37,858 bases of DNA, taken from a virus. Both the position numbers and the translations under genes were made by a program. The first letter of the stretch is position 1; each line of letters starts with the position of its first letter. The stretch covers positions 5,658-43,515 of the IMG/VR virus record IMGVR_UViG_3300003409_000004. One strand, written 5' to 3'. Below, piece by piece: positions 14,865 through 22,454 of the stretch. Below the pieces are notes generated by a model. It did no database searches. It was not told the origin of the DNA and saw nothing but the letters and a program-made list of their open reading frames with translations.

Positions 14865-15247
14865 ACTGGAAAGAAGCGTATACAAAAATCTTTCTAAAAC
14901 AGGGAGAAAAATCTGTAAACGAAGCTGCTGTAAAAGAATTCCTTCCCCTTTGGTGGCATAATACTAGAAACAAAAAAGAAGGAGGTCTTCGTTTAACAGA
15001 CATGGGGTTTGCATATGTCAAAGAAGAACTTGACATACAAACATACGAAATACCTTATCCAGGTGAGTTTGAACTTACCACACAAACTATTATATTCTTA
15101 GACAAGTTTATCGACTGTCCTTATTATCTAGGCAGATCAGCCATTCATGTATTAGACGAAAAGAAAGCAGTAGAACTTACTCTGTTCTCAGGCGATGTTC
15201 GCAAATACGGTATCACTAAAGCACTTCAAAGACAAAATAACGGTTGA
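14861..15247 (+). CDS. Conserved phage protein, unknown function
   Basis: This is a 128-residue protein. MNWKEAYTKIFLKQGE...FLPLWWHNTRNKKEGGLRLTDMGF is followed by YEIPYPGEFELTTQTIIFLDKFIDCPYYL; a winged-helix or other DNA-binding fold is possible (the T-DMG-F segment looks like a helix-turn) but not proven. I recall homologues in T4-like marine phages next to the MoxR gene. The gene's last codons carry the -35 element of the next promoter. Confidence 0.65.
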   Translation: MNWKEAYTKIFLKQGEKSVNEAAVKEFLPLWWHNTRNKKEGGLRLTDMGFAYVKEELDIQTYEIPYPGEFELTTQTIIFLDKFIDCPYYLGRSAIHVLDEKKAVELTLFSGDVRKYGITKALQRQNNG

Positions 15248-15271
15248 CAATCCTGTACACGGTGCTATAAT
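15244..15271 (+). promoter_or_regulatory. Sigma70-type promoter, perfect hexamers
   Basis: TTGACA at 15244-15249, a 16-base spacer, and TATAAT at 15266-15271. Both hexamers are exact; the spacer is one base shorter than ideal. A GAGGA ribosome-binding site follows, before the ATG at 15310. It would drive the MoxR and metallopeptidase/VWA pair. Confidence 0.8.
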
Positions 15272-15309
15272 AATAAAACAAGTTAAGAAATCCATCAAGT
15301 GAGGACATT

Positions 15310-16392
15310 ATGGAAAATATTGCAACTCGTCAAGTATCACCTAACAATGCAAAAAAGAGTCTTCTTCATGCATTGAAAAAGAAGCGTCCTGTGTTTCTTT
15401 GGGGACCTCCAGGCATTGGTAAATCAGACATTGTACACCAAATCGGTACACTGCTAAATGCTCATGTTATTGACGTTCGTTTAAGCCTTTGGGAGCCTAC
15501 AGACATTAAAGGCATTCCTTACTTTGATGCTAACGCAGGTAAAATGGTTTGGGGTGCTCCAGAAGAACTTCCAGACGAGGCACTTGCTAGCCAGTATGAC
15601 AATGTTATTTTGTTCCTTGATGAAATGAACTCGGCAGCGCCTGCTGTACAGGCAGCAGCATATCAGTTGATTCTTAACCGCAAGGTTGGACAGTATCACT
15701 TGCCAGACAACGTTCTTATTGTTGCGGCAGGTAACCGCGAAGCAGACAAAGGTGTTACGTATCGTATGCCTGCTCCACTTGCTAACCGCTTTGTTCACTT
15801 GGAAATGAAGCCAGACTTTGACGACTGGTTTGCATGGGCTGTGAACAACGACGTTCACAAAGATGTTGTAGGGTATTTGACTTTTGCAAAACAAGACTTG
15901 TATGACTTTGATCCTAAGAGTCCTTCACGTTCTTTTGCAACGCCTCGTTCGTGGTCGTTTGTTTCAGAACTGCTTGAAGACGATGTAGATGAAAGTATCA
16001 TTACAGATTTAACCAGTGGTGCGGTAGGCGAAGGTCTTGCTGTTAAGTTTATGGCACATCGTAAGATTGCTGGCAAGTTGCCTAATCCGACGAGCATTTT
16101 AGACGGTAAGATTAAAAAGTTAGACACAGATGAGATTTCTGCAAAGTATTCACTTACAGTGTCCTTGTGCTACGAACTACGCGAATCAGCAGACAAGGAC
16201 GATAAGAATTTTCATAAGAAAGTAAACAACTTCTTGCGTTTTGCAATGGATAACTTTGACACTGAACTTGTAGTAATGGGTATTAAACTTGCTCTTACAC
16301 AATACTCACTGCCTATTGATCCAGACGAAGTAGAATGTTTTGACGAGTTTCACGAGCGTTTTGGCAAGTATATTAGAGCGGCGCAGGCTTAA
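15310..16392 (+). CDS. MoxR-type AAA+ ATPase
   Basis: This 360-residue ATPase has Walker A GPPGIGKS at 32-39 and Walker B VILFLDEMN with D104-E105, then PAVQAAAYQLILNRKVG and AAGNREADKG, which contains sensor 1 Asn, and ANRFVHLEM, the arginine-finger and second-region motifs typical of MoxR proteins. MoxR ATPases work with VWA-domain partners as chaperones that insert cofactors or assemble complexes. The following gene supplies a VWA domain, so the two probably act as a pair like RavA/ViaA or CbbQ/CbbO. It follows a consensus promoter and a GAGGA site and is separated from its partner by 11 bases. The function in the phage is unknown; such ATPases occur in other T4-like phages. Confidence 0.9.
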   Translation: MENIATRQVSPNNAKKSLLHALKKKRPVFLWGPPGIGKSDIVHQIGTLLNAHVIDVRLSLWEPTDIKGIPYFDANAGKMVWGAPEELPDEALASQYDNVILFLDEMNSAAPAVQAAAYQLILNRKVGQYHLPDNVLIVAAGNREADKGVTYRMPAPLANRFVHLEMKPDFDDWFAWAVNNDVHKDVVGYLTFAKQDLYDFDPKSPSRSFATPRSWSFVSELLEDDVDESIITDLTSGAVGEGLAVKFMAHRKIAGKLPNPTSILDGKIKKLDTDEISAKYSLTVSLCYELRESADKDDKNFHKKVNNFLRFAMDNFDTELVVMGIKLALTQYSLPIDPDEVECFDEFHERFGKYIRAAQA

Positions 16393-16403
16393 GGAGTAGG
16401 GCA

Positions 16404-17690
16404 ATGTCTAAGACAGAAACTGTAAAAAGTAGTTTTGAGCCAGATCCAGATATCACTGAAGAAGCTCTTGCTACAATGCGCGAAGAGGTACTCGATCGTG
16501 TTATTGTAGCACGAGTAGGACTACTTCTTCGTCACCCATTCTTTGGTAACATTGCAACACGCCTTAATGTACAAAACTGCGACGACTGGTGTCCTACAGC
16601 GGCTACAGACGGACGTAACTTATACTTTAACACACAATTTTTTAACGCTCTTTCTAACAAAGAGATTGAGTTTGTTATTGCACACGAAATTATGCACTGT
16701 ATTTTTGATCATTTGATTCGTAGAGAAGATCGTGATCCTATGCTGTACAATATTGCAGCAGACTACATTGTAAACAACACACTAGTGCGTGATCGAATTG
16801 GCGAGATTCCTAAACTTGTTCCTTGTTTTCAGGACTGGAAATATTCAGACTGGACTTCAGAAGAAGTCTACGAAGATCTTAAAAAAGAAGCAGAGGAAAA
16901 AGGCAAAGAGTTCTTAGAAGAACTTGGCGAACTTCTTGACGAACACGTTGATTGGGAAAATGATCCAGACAGCGAAGGCAAAGATGCAGAAGGCGAAAAG
17001 AACGGAAAAAGTTCTCGTCCTAGTTACACTAAAGAAGAACTTGAAAAAATACGTGATGAAATAAAAGAAAATATGATGTCAGCGGCACAAGCCGCAGGCG
17101 CTGGCAATGTTCCTAAAGAAGTTGCACGTATGATTAAGGAACTAACAGAACCTAAGATGGATTGGCGTGAAATACTTCGTCAGCAAATTCAAAGCACTAT
17201 TAAGAACGATTATACATTTAGTCGTCCTAATCGCAAAGGATGGCATCTAAACGCAGTATTGCCTGGCATGAACTTTCAAGACACTATCGACGTATGTATC
17301 GGACTTGATATGTCGGGATCGATCGGAGATGATCAAGCACAAGACTTCTTGAGCGAAATCAAAGGCATCATGGATGAGTACCAAGACTACAATATTAAAA
17401 TTTGGTGTTTTGACACAGAAGTTTACAATGAAGAAGACTTTTCAGCAGACGGCGGAAAGAGTTTGTTAGAATATGACATTCAAGGCGGTGGCGGCACTGA
17501 CTTTGATGCTAACTGGCGTTATATGAAAGAACATGACATTACGCCTAAGAAATTTATCATGTTCACAGATGGCTATCCTTGGGGTAGCTGGGGTGACGAA
17601 GACTACTGTGATACAGTATTTGTTATTCACAGCAATAGAGACAGAAGTTTAGTCGCTCCTTTTGGAGTTACTGCACACTATGAAGGTTAA
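16404..17690 (+). CDS. Metallopeptidase-like plus VWA domain protein (DUF2201 type)
   Basis: This 428-residue protein has an N-terminal peptidase-like part with zinc motif HEIMH at 94-98 and a downstream IAADYIVNN stretch, as in the DUF2201 family. A charged Glu/Lys-rich linker spans residues 157-230. The C-terminal VWA-like domain has the metal site DMSGS at 302-306 and ends with FTDGYPWGSWGD. It resembles the partners of MoxR ATPases. The peptidase part of this family may act on proteins, but activity has rarely been shown. It is the partner of the MoxR gene 11 bases upstream, in one transcript. It overlaps the next gene by 11 bases. The arrangement is as found in other phages and bacteria. 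Confidence 0.88.
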   Translation: MSKTETVKSSFEPDPDITEEALATMREEVLDRVIVARVGLLLRHPFFGNIATRLNVQNCDDWCPTAATDGRNLYFNTQFFNALSNKEIEFVIAHEIMHCIFDHLIRREDRDPMLYNIAADYIVNNTLVRDRIGEIPKLVPCFQDWKYSDWTSEEVYEDLKKEAEEKGKEFLEELGELLDEHVDWENDPDSEGKDAEGEKNGKSSRPSYTKEELEKIRDEIKENMMSAAQAAGAGNVPKEVARMIKELTEPKMDWREILRQQIQSTIKNDYTFSRPNRKGWHLNAVLPGMNFQDTIDVCIGLDMSGSIGDDQAQDFLSEIKGIMDEYQDYNIKIWCFDTEVYNEEDFSADGGKSLLEYDIQGGGGTDFDANWRYMKEHDITPKKFIMFTDGYPWGSWGDEDYCDTVFVIHSNRDRSLVAPFGVTAHYEG

Positions 17691-17955
17691 AAATCTAAGA
17701 CCATTAGATGTTTTAGATCTAAGGAGAATAGGCTACTGTCCTCCTTGGTTTTCTGATATAATGATCCCTACAAGTTATAATCTTGAACAAGCGATTATAA
17801 ACTGGATAGAACAAAATCTAAAAAGTAGATTTTATATTGATACAGTATTAGGTATTATAGATGGTAAAACATCTAAAGTACTTAAAATAGCATTTGAAGA
17901 TCCTAAAGAACTTAGTTTCTTCACTTTGGCATGTCCACACTTAAAATACAAATAA
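17680..17955 (+). CDS. Small conserved phage protein, unknown function
   Basis: The start ATG at 17680 overlaps the VWA gene by 11 bases. The 91-residue product reads MKVKNLRPLDVLDLRRIGYCPPWFSD at its N-terminus and ends ELSFFTLACPHLKYK. I recall the same N- and C-terminal landmarks in hypothetical proteins of marine T4-like phages. It has two cysteines and no clear fold or motif. Confidence 0.65.
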   Translation: MKVKNLRPLDVLDLRRIGYCPPWFSDIMIPTSYNLEQAIINWIEQNLKSRFYIDTVLGIIDGKTSKVLKIAFEDPKELSFFTLACPHLKYK

Positions 17956-17958
17956 ATA
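17951..17958 (+). promoter_or_regulatory. Possible T4-type late promoter
   Basis: AATAAATA differs by one base from TATAAATA. It stands 36 bases before the ATG at 17987, with an AAGGAG ribosome-binding site (17973-17978) between them, at the right distances for a late promoter. Weak by itself; similar sites precede 14577 and 19170. Confidence 0.4.
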
Positions 17959-17986
17959 ATGTACGCACTTTAAAGGAGATTTATCT

Positions 17987-18223
17987 ATGAGCGATGAAAC
18001 AACTGTAGAAAATACAGAAGAACAAGTAGCACAGCCAGAAGGCGGTGCACCAGAATTAACCGTGCAAGATTTACTTGCACTAAAAACTGTAATCGATGTT
18101 GCTAGTCAACGTGGCGCATTTAAGCCAAACGAAATGGTAACTGTAGGTCAAACTTACGGTAAGCTAGAAGCGTTCTTAGCCGCGGTAGCAGAGCAACAAG
18201 GACAGGCTGCTCAAGGAGAATAA
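17987..18223 (+). CDS. Small conserved phage protein (probable virion or assembly factor)
   Basis: This 78-residue protein starts after a strong AAGGAG site. An acidic N-terminal stretch (VENTEEQVAQPEG) leads to LTVQDLLALKTVIDVASQRGAFKPNEM, a pattern I recall as highly conserved in marine T4-like phages, and ends with a Gln-rich tail (EQQGQAAQGE). Helical throughout with no membrane segment. Together with the next two genes and the late promoter before the fibre gene it may belong to the late, structural region. Function unproven. Confidence 0.7.
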   Translation: MSDETTVENTEEQVAQPEGGAPELTVQDLLALKTVIDVASQRGAFKPNEMVTVGQTYGKLEAFLAAVAEQQGQAAQGE

Positions 18224-18224
18224 T

Positions 18225-18815
18225 ATGGCCGAATTAAAACACATCGGACGAATGAAGCATAATCAAAGAAAGGTTGTTGTAGCATATAGAACATTACCAG
18301 AAGATCCATATAATGCTCTTGTAGTGCCTACAGAAAGCCTAGATGCAGACATGCACGACAAATTAATGGAACTTGTTCAAAGTAATACAGGACAAACTGC
18401 ATATGAACTTGCAGAAGCAATGGCTAGAGTTCGTCTTGCGGATGGTAGAATTATGTTGGCGGCATTTGTAAAAGAAGGAAAGTTAAACAAAGTTCCTACT
18501 AATACTGTAGAAATGACTCCTAACAATACCACTGCTGTTGCATTAGATGAGTTAAACAACATCATTGCAGAACAAAAAGGAGTTCCAATTGAAGAACTTG
18601 CTCTTAAAGACACTTCTGCACAATCTAAAAGTCCTGCAGAACCAGCAGCAGTGACAGATACTGTAGTAGAATCTGCAACAGATGAACCATTAACAGATGA
18701 AGCATTAGCTGCAAGTTATAGATCACAAGCGGATAGACTTTTTAAAGAAGCAAAAGTTCTTAGAGAACAAGCAGAAGCCTTAGTTCCTACTAAGAAGAAA
18801 ACACAAAGTGCCTAA
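18225..18815 (+). CDS. Conserved phage protein, possibly structural
   Basis: This is a 196-residue protein, one base downstream of the previous gene. The N-terminal domain (MAELKHIGRMKHNQRKVVVAYRTLPEDPYNALVV, given in part here) is followed by LMELVQSNTGQTAYELAEAMARVRL, and GVPIEELALKD. A Ser/Ala/Thr/Pro-rich linker spans 135-160, then a helical C-terminus EALAASYRSQADRLFKEAKVL. I recall marine T4-like phages carrying this family. A low-complexity linker between two folded ends is compatible with a virion component. It overlaps the next GTG start by 8 bases. Confidence 0.7.
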   Translation: MAELKHIGRMKHNQRKVVVAYRTLPEDPYNALVVPTESLDADMHDKLMELVQSNTGQTAYELAEAMARVRLADGRIMLAAFVKEGKLNKVPTNTVEMTPNNTTAVALDELNNIIAEQKGVPIEELALKDTSAQSKSPAEPAAVTDTVVESATDEPLTDEALAASYRSQADRLFKEAKVLREQAEALVPTKKKTQSA

Positions 18816-19122
18816 GAAGTCTAATAAACTTAGTAGTGATATCATCGCACACTGGCCCGAGGTATTCAAAGATGTGGAAGTTAAAGCCATACCTATTGAA
18901 TACCTCGAGTCTATTAATGTAACTTTTTCAGACGGAAAAATTTGGATGATTGATTTAAAAGATCCTAGAAAAAATTCTGTAGATAATTTAGGAGAAGTTA
19001 TAGACGAACTATTAGACGAATACGAAGATAATATTGCCAATATAGACTTTCGTGTAGATGTTGTAAAAATTAAAAACGATATCACTCGTCGCACTCATAT
19101 TTTTATGAAGAAAAGAAAATAG
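18808..19122 (+). CDS. Small conserved phage protein, unknown function
   Basis: This gene begins with GTG at 18808 inside the previous gene, overlapping by 8 bases. The 104-residue product starts MPKKSNKLSSDIIAHWPEVF and has the landmark VKAIPIEYLESINVTFSDGKIWMIDLK. I recall related proteins in marine T4-like phages. It is the last gene before the late promoter of the fibre gene. No activity can be read from it. Confidence 0.7.
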   Translation: MPKKSNKLSSDIIAHWPEVFKDVEVKAIPIEYLESINVTFSDGKIWMIDLKDPRKNSVDNLGEVIDELLDEYEDNIANIDFRVDVVKIKNDITRRTHIFMKKRK

Positions 19123-19132
19123 TTTCTTTTTG

Positions 19133-19140
19133 TATAAATA
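19133..19140 (+). promoter_or_regulatory. T4-type late promoter (TATAAATA)
   Basis: TATAAATA is an exact match to the T4 late promoter -10 element. It lies 29 bases before the fibre gene ATG at 19170, with a CAGGAG ribosome-binding site between. No -35 hexamer is evident, as expected for a late promoter that uses a gp55-like sigma factor. Confidence 0.65.
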
Positions 19141-19169
19141 CAATATAATGTTTTAATCAGGAGTTACTA

Positions 19170-20339
19170 ATGGCTTTACGTCTTAGAAGAGGTACAGACG
19201 CCGAAAGAGTTACAATTACCCCGCAGGCAGGGGAGCTTATCTATGTTATCGACACTAAAAAAGTATGGGTCGGCGACGGTTTAACACAAGGCGGAGTTCC
19301 AGTTGACTCTACTCTAGGTTCTTTAAGTATTGATGATTTAACAGATGTAGACACTACAACTGCTCCTCCTCAAAACGGAGAAGCTCTAGTATGGAATTCA
19401 GTAGATCAAGAATGGCAGCCGCAGCCTGTTGTAACTTTTGAATCAGACCCTAGTGTTAATGGTAATTTAAAAGTTAATATTGTTGGTACTGATAGTTCCC
19501 TTTTAGTAGATGGCGACAATAATAGATTTTTAGGACAGTTAGTAGGCGATAGTGTAGGCAACTTGTATGGTAGTGTATATTTTAACGACAGTTCAGTATC
19601 ACTGGACACTATTGCAAATGCATTAAATATTAGAAATGTAAATGCAGAAAATCTTAATCGAGCAAGTGACAATTTCCGTGTATTTGATTTAGAAGGTTCT
19701 AGACTTAACATAGATACTAATCCGTTAAATGCTACACAACAATTAGAAATTATAGGGACAGATTTAACAAATGAAACTGATATTAGAATACAATCTGGAG
19801 CTCGTTGCAGACTTCTTTTTTATAAAGTAGATACTACACAAGATTTAAGTAACGACACAAGCTCTTATGGTAATATAGATTTTAGAAGAGAAGATAGCGT
19901 TACTAACATAACAACAGGTAGAATTTCTGGCGGTAAAGATTTTATATATTTCTTCCAGAGCGATCAAGGATTATCTCCTGGTGCGCCTCCTGTATTGCCA
20001 TATGGTAATTTTATGTTTTATCGCAACGGTGATCTAGGTATTGGTACAAATTTACCTCAAGCAAAATTAGATGTTCAAGGAGATGCAGTTGTACTAGGCA
20101 CAATGACTGCGGCGTCTTTTAAAGGCAGTGTAGTTGCAGACGATTCAACAGTAATTGTAGATGCTATCAACAGCACAATTACAGCAGGCGGATTTGTACA
20201 ATTTGGTTCATACACAGATGCTGAAATTGCAGCAATAACACCTGCTAACGGCATGGTTTATTATAACTCTACTGACAACAGATTCCGCGGTTACCAAAAT
20301 GGTGGTTGGATTAACTTAGACGACGGTACTGCTGCTTAA
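19170..20339 (+). CDS. Tail fibre/host-recognition structural protein
   Basis: This 389-residue protein begins MALRLRRGTDAERVTITPQAGELIY, then KKVWVGDGLTQGG. That is the compact N-terminal module, resembling the major tropism determinant N-terminal domain, which attaches many phage fibre and receptor-binding proteins. The body is Asn-, Thr-, Ser- and Asp-rich with many beta-strand segments, no cysteine cluster and no enzyme motif, and ends in a GMVYYNSTDNRFRGYQNGGWINL module common at the distal end of phage fibre proteins. A Leu/Asp-rich GIGTNLPQAKLDVQGDAVV stretch is a typical repeat-like fibre element. It stands behind a TATAAATA late promoter and AGGAG site. A complete hairpin follows the stop at 20361-20394. 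Confidence 0.8.
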   Translation: MALRLRRGTDAERVTITPQAGELIYVIDTKKVWVGDGLTQGGVPVDSTLGSLSIDDLTDVDTTTAPPQNGEALVWNSVDQEWQPQPVVTFESDPSVNGNLKVNIVGTDSSLLVDGDNNRFLGQLVGDSVGNLYGSVYFNDSSVSLDTIANALNIRNVNAENLNRASDNFRVFDLEGSRLNIDTNPLNATQQLEIIGTDLTNETDIRIQSGARCRLLFYKVDTTQDLSNDTSSYGNIDFRREDSVTNITTGRISGGKDFIYFFQSDQGLSPGAPPVLPYGNFMFYRNGDLGIGTNLPQAKLDVQGDAVVLGTMTAASFKGSVVADDSTVIVDAINSTITAGGFVQFGSYTDAEIAAITPANGMVYYNSTDNRFRGYQNGGWINLDDGTAA

Positions 20340-20360
20340 TCAAAAATTTTGTACATAATA

Positions 20361-20394
20361 TTCTGCAAGCATATATATTAATATGCTTGCAGAA
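20361..20394 (+). promoter_or_regulatory. Perfect 14-base-pair hairpin over the next start codon
   Basis: TTCTGCAAGCATAT (20361-20374) and ATATGCTTGCAGAA (20381-20394) are exact reverse complements around a 6-base loop (ATATTA). The right arm contains the ATG at 20383 and its next codons, so the folded RNA would hide the start codon. There is no U-tract after the stem, so a simple intrinsic terminator for the fibre gene is less likely, though it may still block 3' exonucleases. Confidence 0.8.
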
Positions 20395-21048
20395 CATCTT
20401 AAAAATATTCCTCATTTAAAATTAAATCTTACATTTCCGAACGAGTGTTATAATGAAATTCTTTCTGTAAAAGATTTTTATGGGTTAACTTTAAAACAAG
20501 AATTTTCTAAAGAACTAAAAGACGTATATTATAATACAAATAAAGGACATGCATTAAGATCTTATTCAGGCTTGTCTAAACATGCATATTACACTCCAAA
20601 TTCCAATGCTATTGATATTGATAAAAGATATCTAAAAAATTTGACATATTTCAATACTCCTACTTGGTTTAAACTCAAAGAAACAACTAATTGGATACAA
20701 AAAAATATCTGTGAGGAAAAAAACTTAAAAATGGTATGTCTACATAAAATGACAGCTAATTCAAACGTAGGCTGGCATTCTCACTATGATTATAAAGAAC
20801 CTTATCATACTGGAATAGTACATATAAGTATTAATACAAATAATAAAGATATCTCTGAAGTTGAGACTGTAGATAAACAAATTATTGCAAAGAATTATCC
20901 TCAAAACGAATGCTGGCTTTTTAATAGTTGGTTAAAACATAGATCTATTAATTTAGGATCTTCACCTCGTTTACACCTCGTATTAGAATGTGATTTTTCT
21001 GACAAAATATTTTCATCAGTAATAAACGAGTCTCTTAAAAATGTATAA
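20383..21048 (+). CDS. 2OG-Fe(II) oxygenase (Asp/Asn hydroxylase-like)
   Basis: This 221-residue protein has the dioxygenase triad H134-x-D136 in GWHSHYDY and H186 in KHRSINLG, plus R196 in PRLHLVLE, the usual 2-oxoglutarate contact. The order and the terminal RLHLVLECDF match the aspartyl/asparaginyl hydroxylase type. The start MLAEHLKN is the only in-frame ATG near the beginning and lies inside the 14-bp hairpin at 20361-20394; no Shine-Dalgarno sequence precedes it in single-stranded form. Base composition is AT-richer than the fibre gene, and codon use shifts at this point. It overlaps the next gene by 8 bases. Likely the first gene of an accessory block. Confidence 0.7.
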   Translation: MLAEHLKNIPHLKLNLTFPNECYNEILSVKDFYGLTLKQEFSKELKDVYYNTNKGHALRSYSGLSKHAYYTPNSNAIDIDKRYLKNLTYFNTPTWFKLKETTNWIQKNICEEKNLKMVCLHKMTANSNVGWHSHYDYKEPYHTGIVHISINTNNKDISEVETVDKQIIAKNYPQNECWLFNSWLKHRSINLGSSPRLHLVLECDFSDKIFSSVINESLKNV

Positions 21049-21634
21049 TAATTTAAATAAGTATACTGTTTATACATTAAAAGATATAGACTATTGGATT
21101 GACGATTTTGAAAAAGCAAGAGAACAAATTTTAAGATCTGATGATGCAAAACGAATTAATTACAGTAGTAAAAATTTTATTTTAAAGGATCAAGAAGAAA
21201 TTTCAGTAGTCTATTATGACGACGAACTTGTTTCTTTCAGTACTATTTTTGGCAGACCAAAATTTTATCCTAAAAATACATACCGTGTCTTAAATAGGAG
21301 TTGGAAAAATCCTAACATACGATGGAGGAAACCTCCATATTATATTTTAAGTAGTTTAATGTTAAAACCTCAAATTAAAAAGGCAAAAGAACTAAATGCA
21401 AAAGCAGTTTTTGTTAGTTCAGAAGGACATAGAAATCGCTGGCTTAAGTCTTGGATCGAGGGTGCTAACAAAGAATACAAAAATTGGGTTCAAGTAGACG
21501 GTATGGTAAAAGTTTGCGGCGGAGCATATTTAAAATGTTGGCAGAATGTAGGATATCTTCCTTTAGTATCTGGATATACTCCTAATTTTGATACTGTGTC
21601 TTATAAAGAATGGGAGAAATTAATTGCAAATTAA
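21041..21634 (+). CDS. GNAT-like acyltransferase (tentative)
   Basis: This 197-residue protein starts inside the previous gene by 8 bases. The order of elements suggests an acyl-CoA N-acyltransferase fold: ISVVYYDDELVSFSTIF (two strands), then YILSSLMLKPQIKKAKELNAKAVFVSSEGHRNRW (the strand-helix-strand that holds the acyl-CoA phosphate and the following KELNA-type helix), and GAYLKCWQNVGYLP near the end. The RxxGxG/A loop is not obvious, so this is a weak assignment. It lies between a 2OG oxygenase and a PLP enzyme, all overlapping, which suggests one tailoring operon. Relatives are known to me among marine phage hypothetical proteins. Confidence 0.45.
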   Translation: MYNNLNKYTVYTLKDIDYWIDDFEKAREQILRSDDAKRINYSSKNFILKDQEEISVVYYDDELVSFSTIFGRPKFYPKNTYRVLNRSWKNPNIRWRKPPYYILSSLMLKPQIKKAKELNAKAVFVSSEGHRNRWLKSWIEGANKEYKNWVQVDGMVKVCGGAYLKCWQNVGYLPLVSGYTPNFDTVSYKEWEKLIAN

Positions 21635-22454
21635 TAAAAATGTAATACACGGCTATAATATATTTGAGAAAAAATTAAACCGACAATATGACTTAATTGA
21701 TCCTTATATAAGTTCTTGGATCAAATGGTTTATGCCAGGTATTTGCGGGAAAACAACTTTTAAGCATTACATTCCTATAAATGGCATAGTTGAAGCAATA
21801 GAAAAGATTTGTTCTAACAAAACTTTTAATAGATTTGTTATTCTTCAAGGAGAAGTTCCATTTTATGAAAATATTCTTAAAGCACAAAAACAAAATTACA
21901 TAAAAATAAATCCAAATAATTTATCTGAAATTAAGTCCGGAGATTTAGTCTGTATTAGTATGCCTTTTTCTGCAACTGCATCTATTCCAGATTGGTATAA
22001 AGAGTTGTGTGACTATTTAGAGAAACACAACATACAATCTTTTATAGATGGTGCTTATATTGGAACTATTAATAAATCTGTTTACATTCCGAGTACTTGT
22101 ATATTTTTTTCATTATCGTGCAGTAAACCATTTAATGCGTCGGGATTAAGATCTGGAATTTTGTGTTGTGAAGAAATATTAGATTCTTTTATACCAAAAA
22201 TTAAATTAGCAAACTATAACTATTACACGATGGAAACTTCAATCGAACTACTTGAAAAATATAATTGTTTTTATGTTTACAATTATTTTAGAAGATTGCA
22301 GGAAGATTATTGTTCCTTGCATAATTTAATTTGTAGTGATAGTGTAGTTTTATCTTATACATTTAATCTTGATCACAATTTAAAAGATATTATGATATAC
22401 AACGATGACTTAAAAATGTACAGATTATGTATGCCTAAGGTTTTAAAATCCTAA
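21624..22454 (+). CDS. PLP-dependent aminotransferase-like protein (fold type I)
   Basis: This 276-residue protein is read from a TTG at 21624. FIDGAYIGTINKSV (D142, Y145) and the following FFSLSCSKPFNASGLRSGIL (K168 in S-x-SK) match fold type I aminotransferases, in which Asp and Tyr contact PLP, Lys forms the Schiff base and a GLR-G element follows. At 276 residues it is short, lacking an N-terminal lid and most of the C-terminal domain. It may be a degenerate or minimal aminotransferase, or an enzyme with a partner. It ends head to head with the minus-strand gene that stops at 22435, overlapping it by 20 bases. The class is plausible; the reaction is unknown. Confidence 0.55.
   Translation: MQINKNVIHGYNIFEKKLNRQYDLIDPYISSWIKWFMPGICGKTTFKHYIPINGIVEAIEKICSNKTFNRFVILQGEVPFYENILKAQKQNYIKINPNNLSEIKSGDLVCISMPFSATASIPDWYKELCDYLEKHNIQSFIDGAYIGTINKSVYIPSTCIFFSLSCSKPFNASGLRSGILCCEEILDSFIPKIKLANYNYYTMETSIELLEKYNCFYVYNYFRRLQEDYCSLHNLICSDSVVLSYTFNLDHNLKDIMIYNDDLKMYRLCMPKVLKS

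Noticed and set aside
15481-16127. Minus-strand frames in the MoxR gene
   Set aside because: They are antisense to a gene with intact Walker motifs; no ribosome-binding site or family match is seen.
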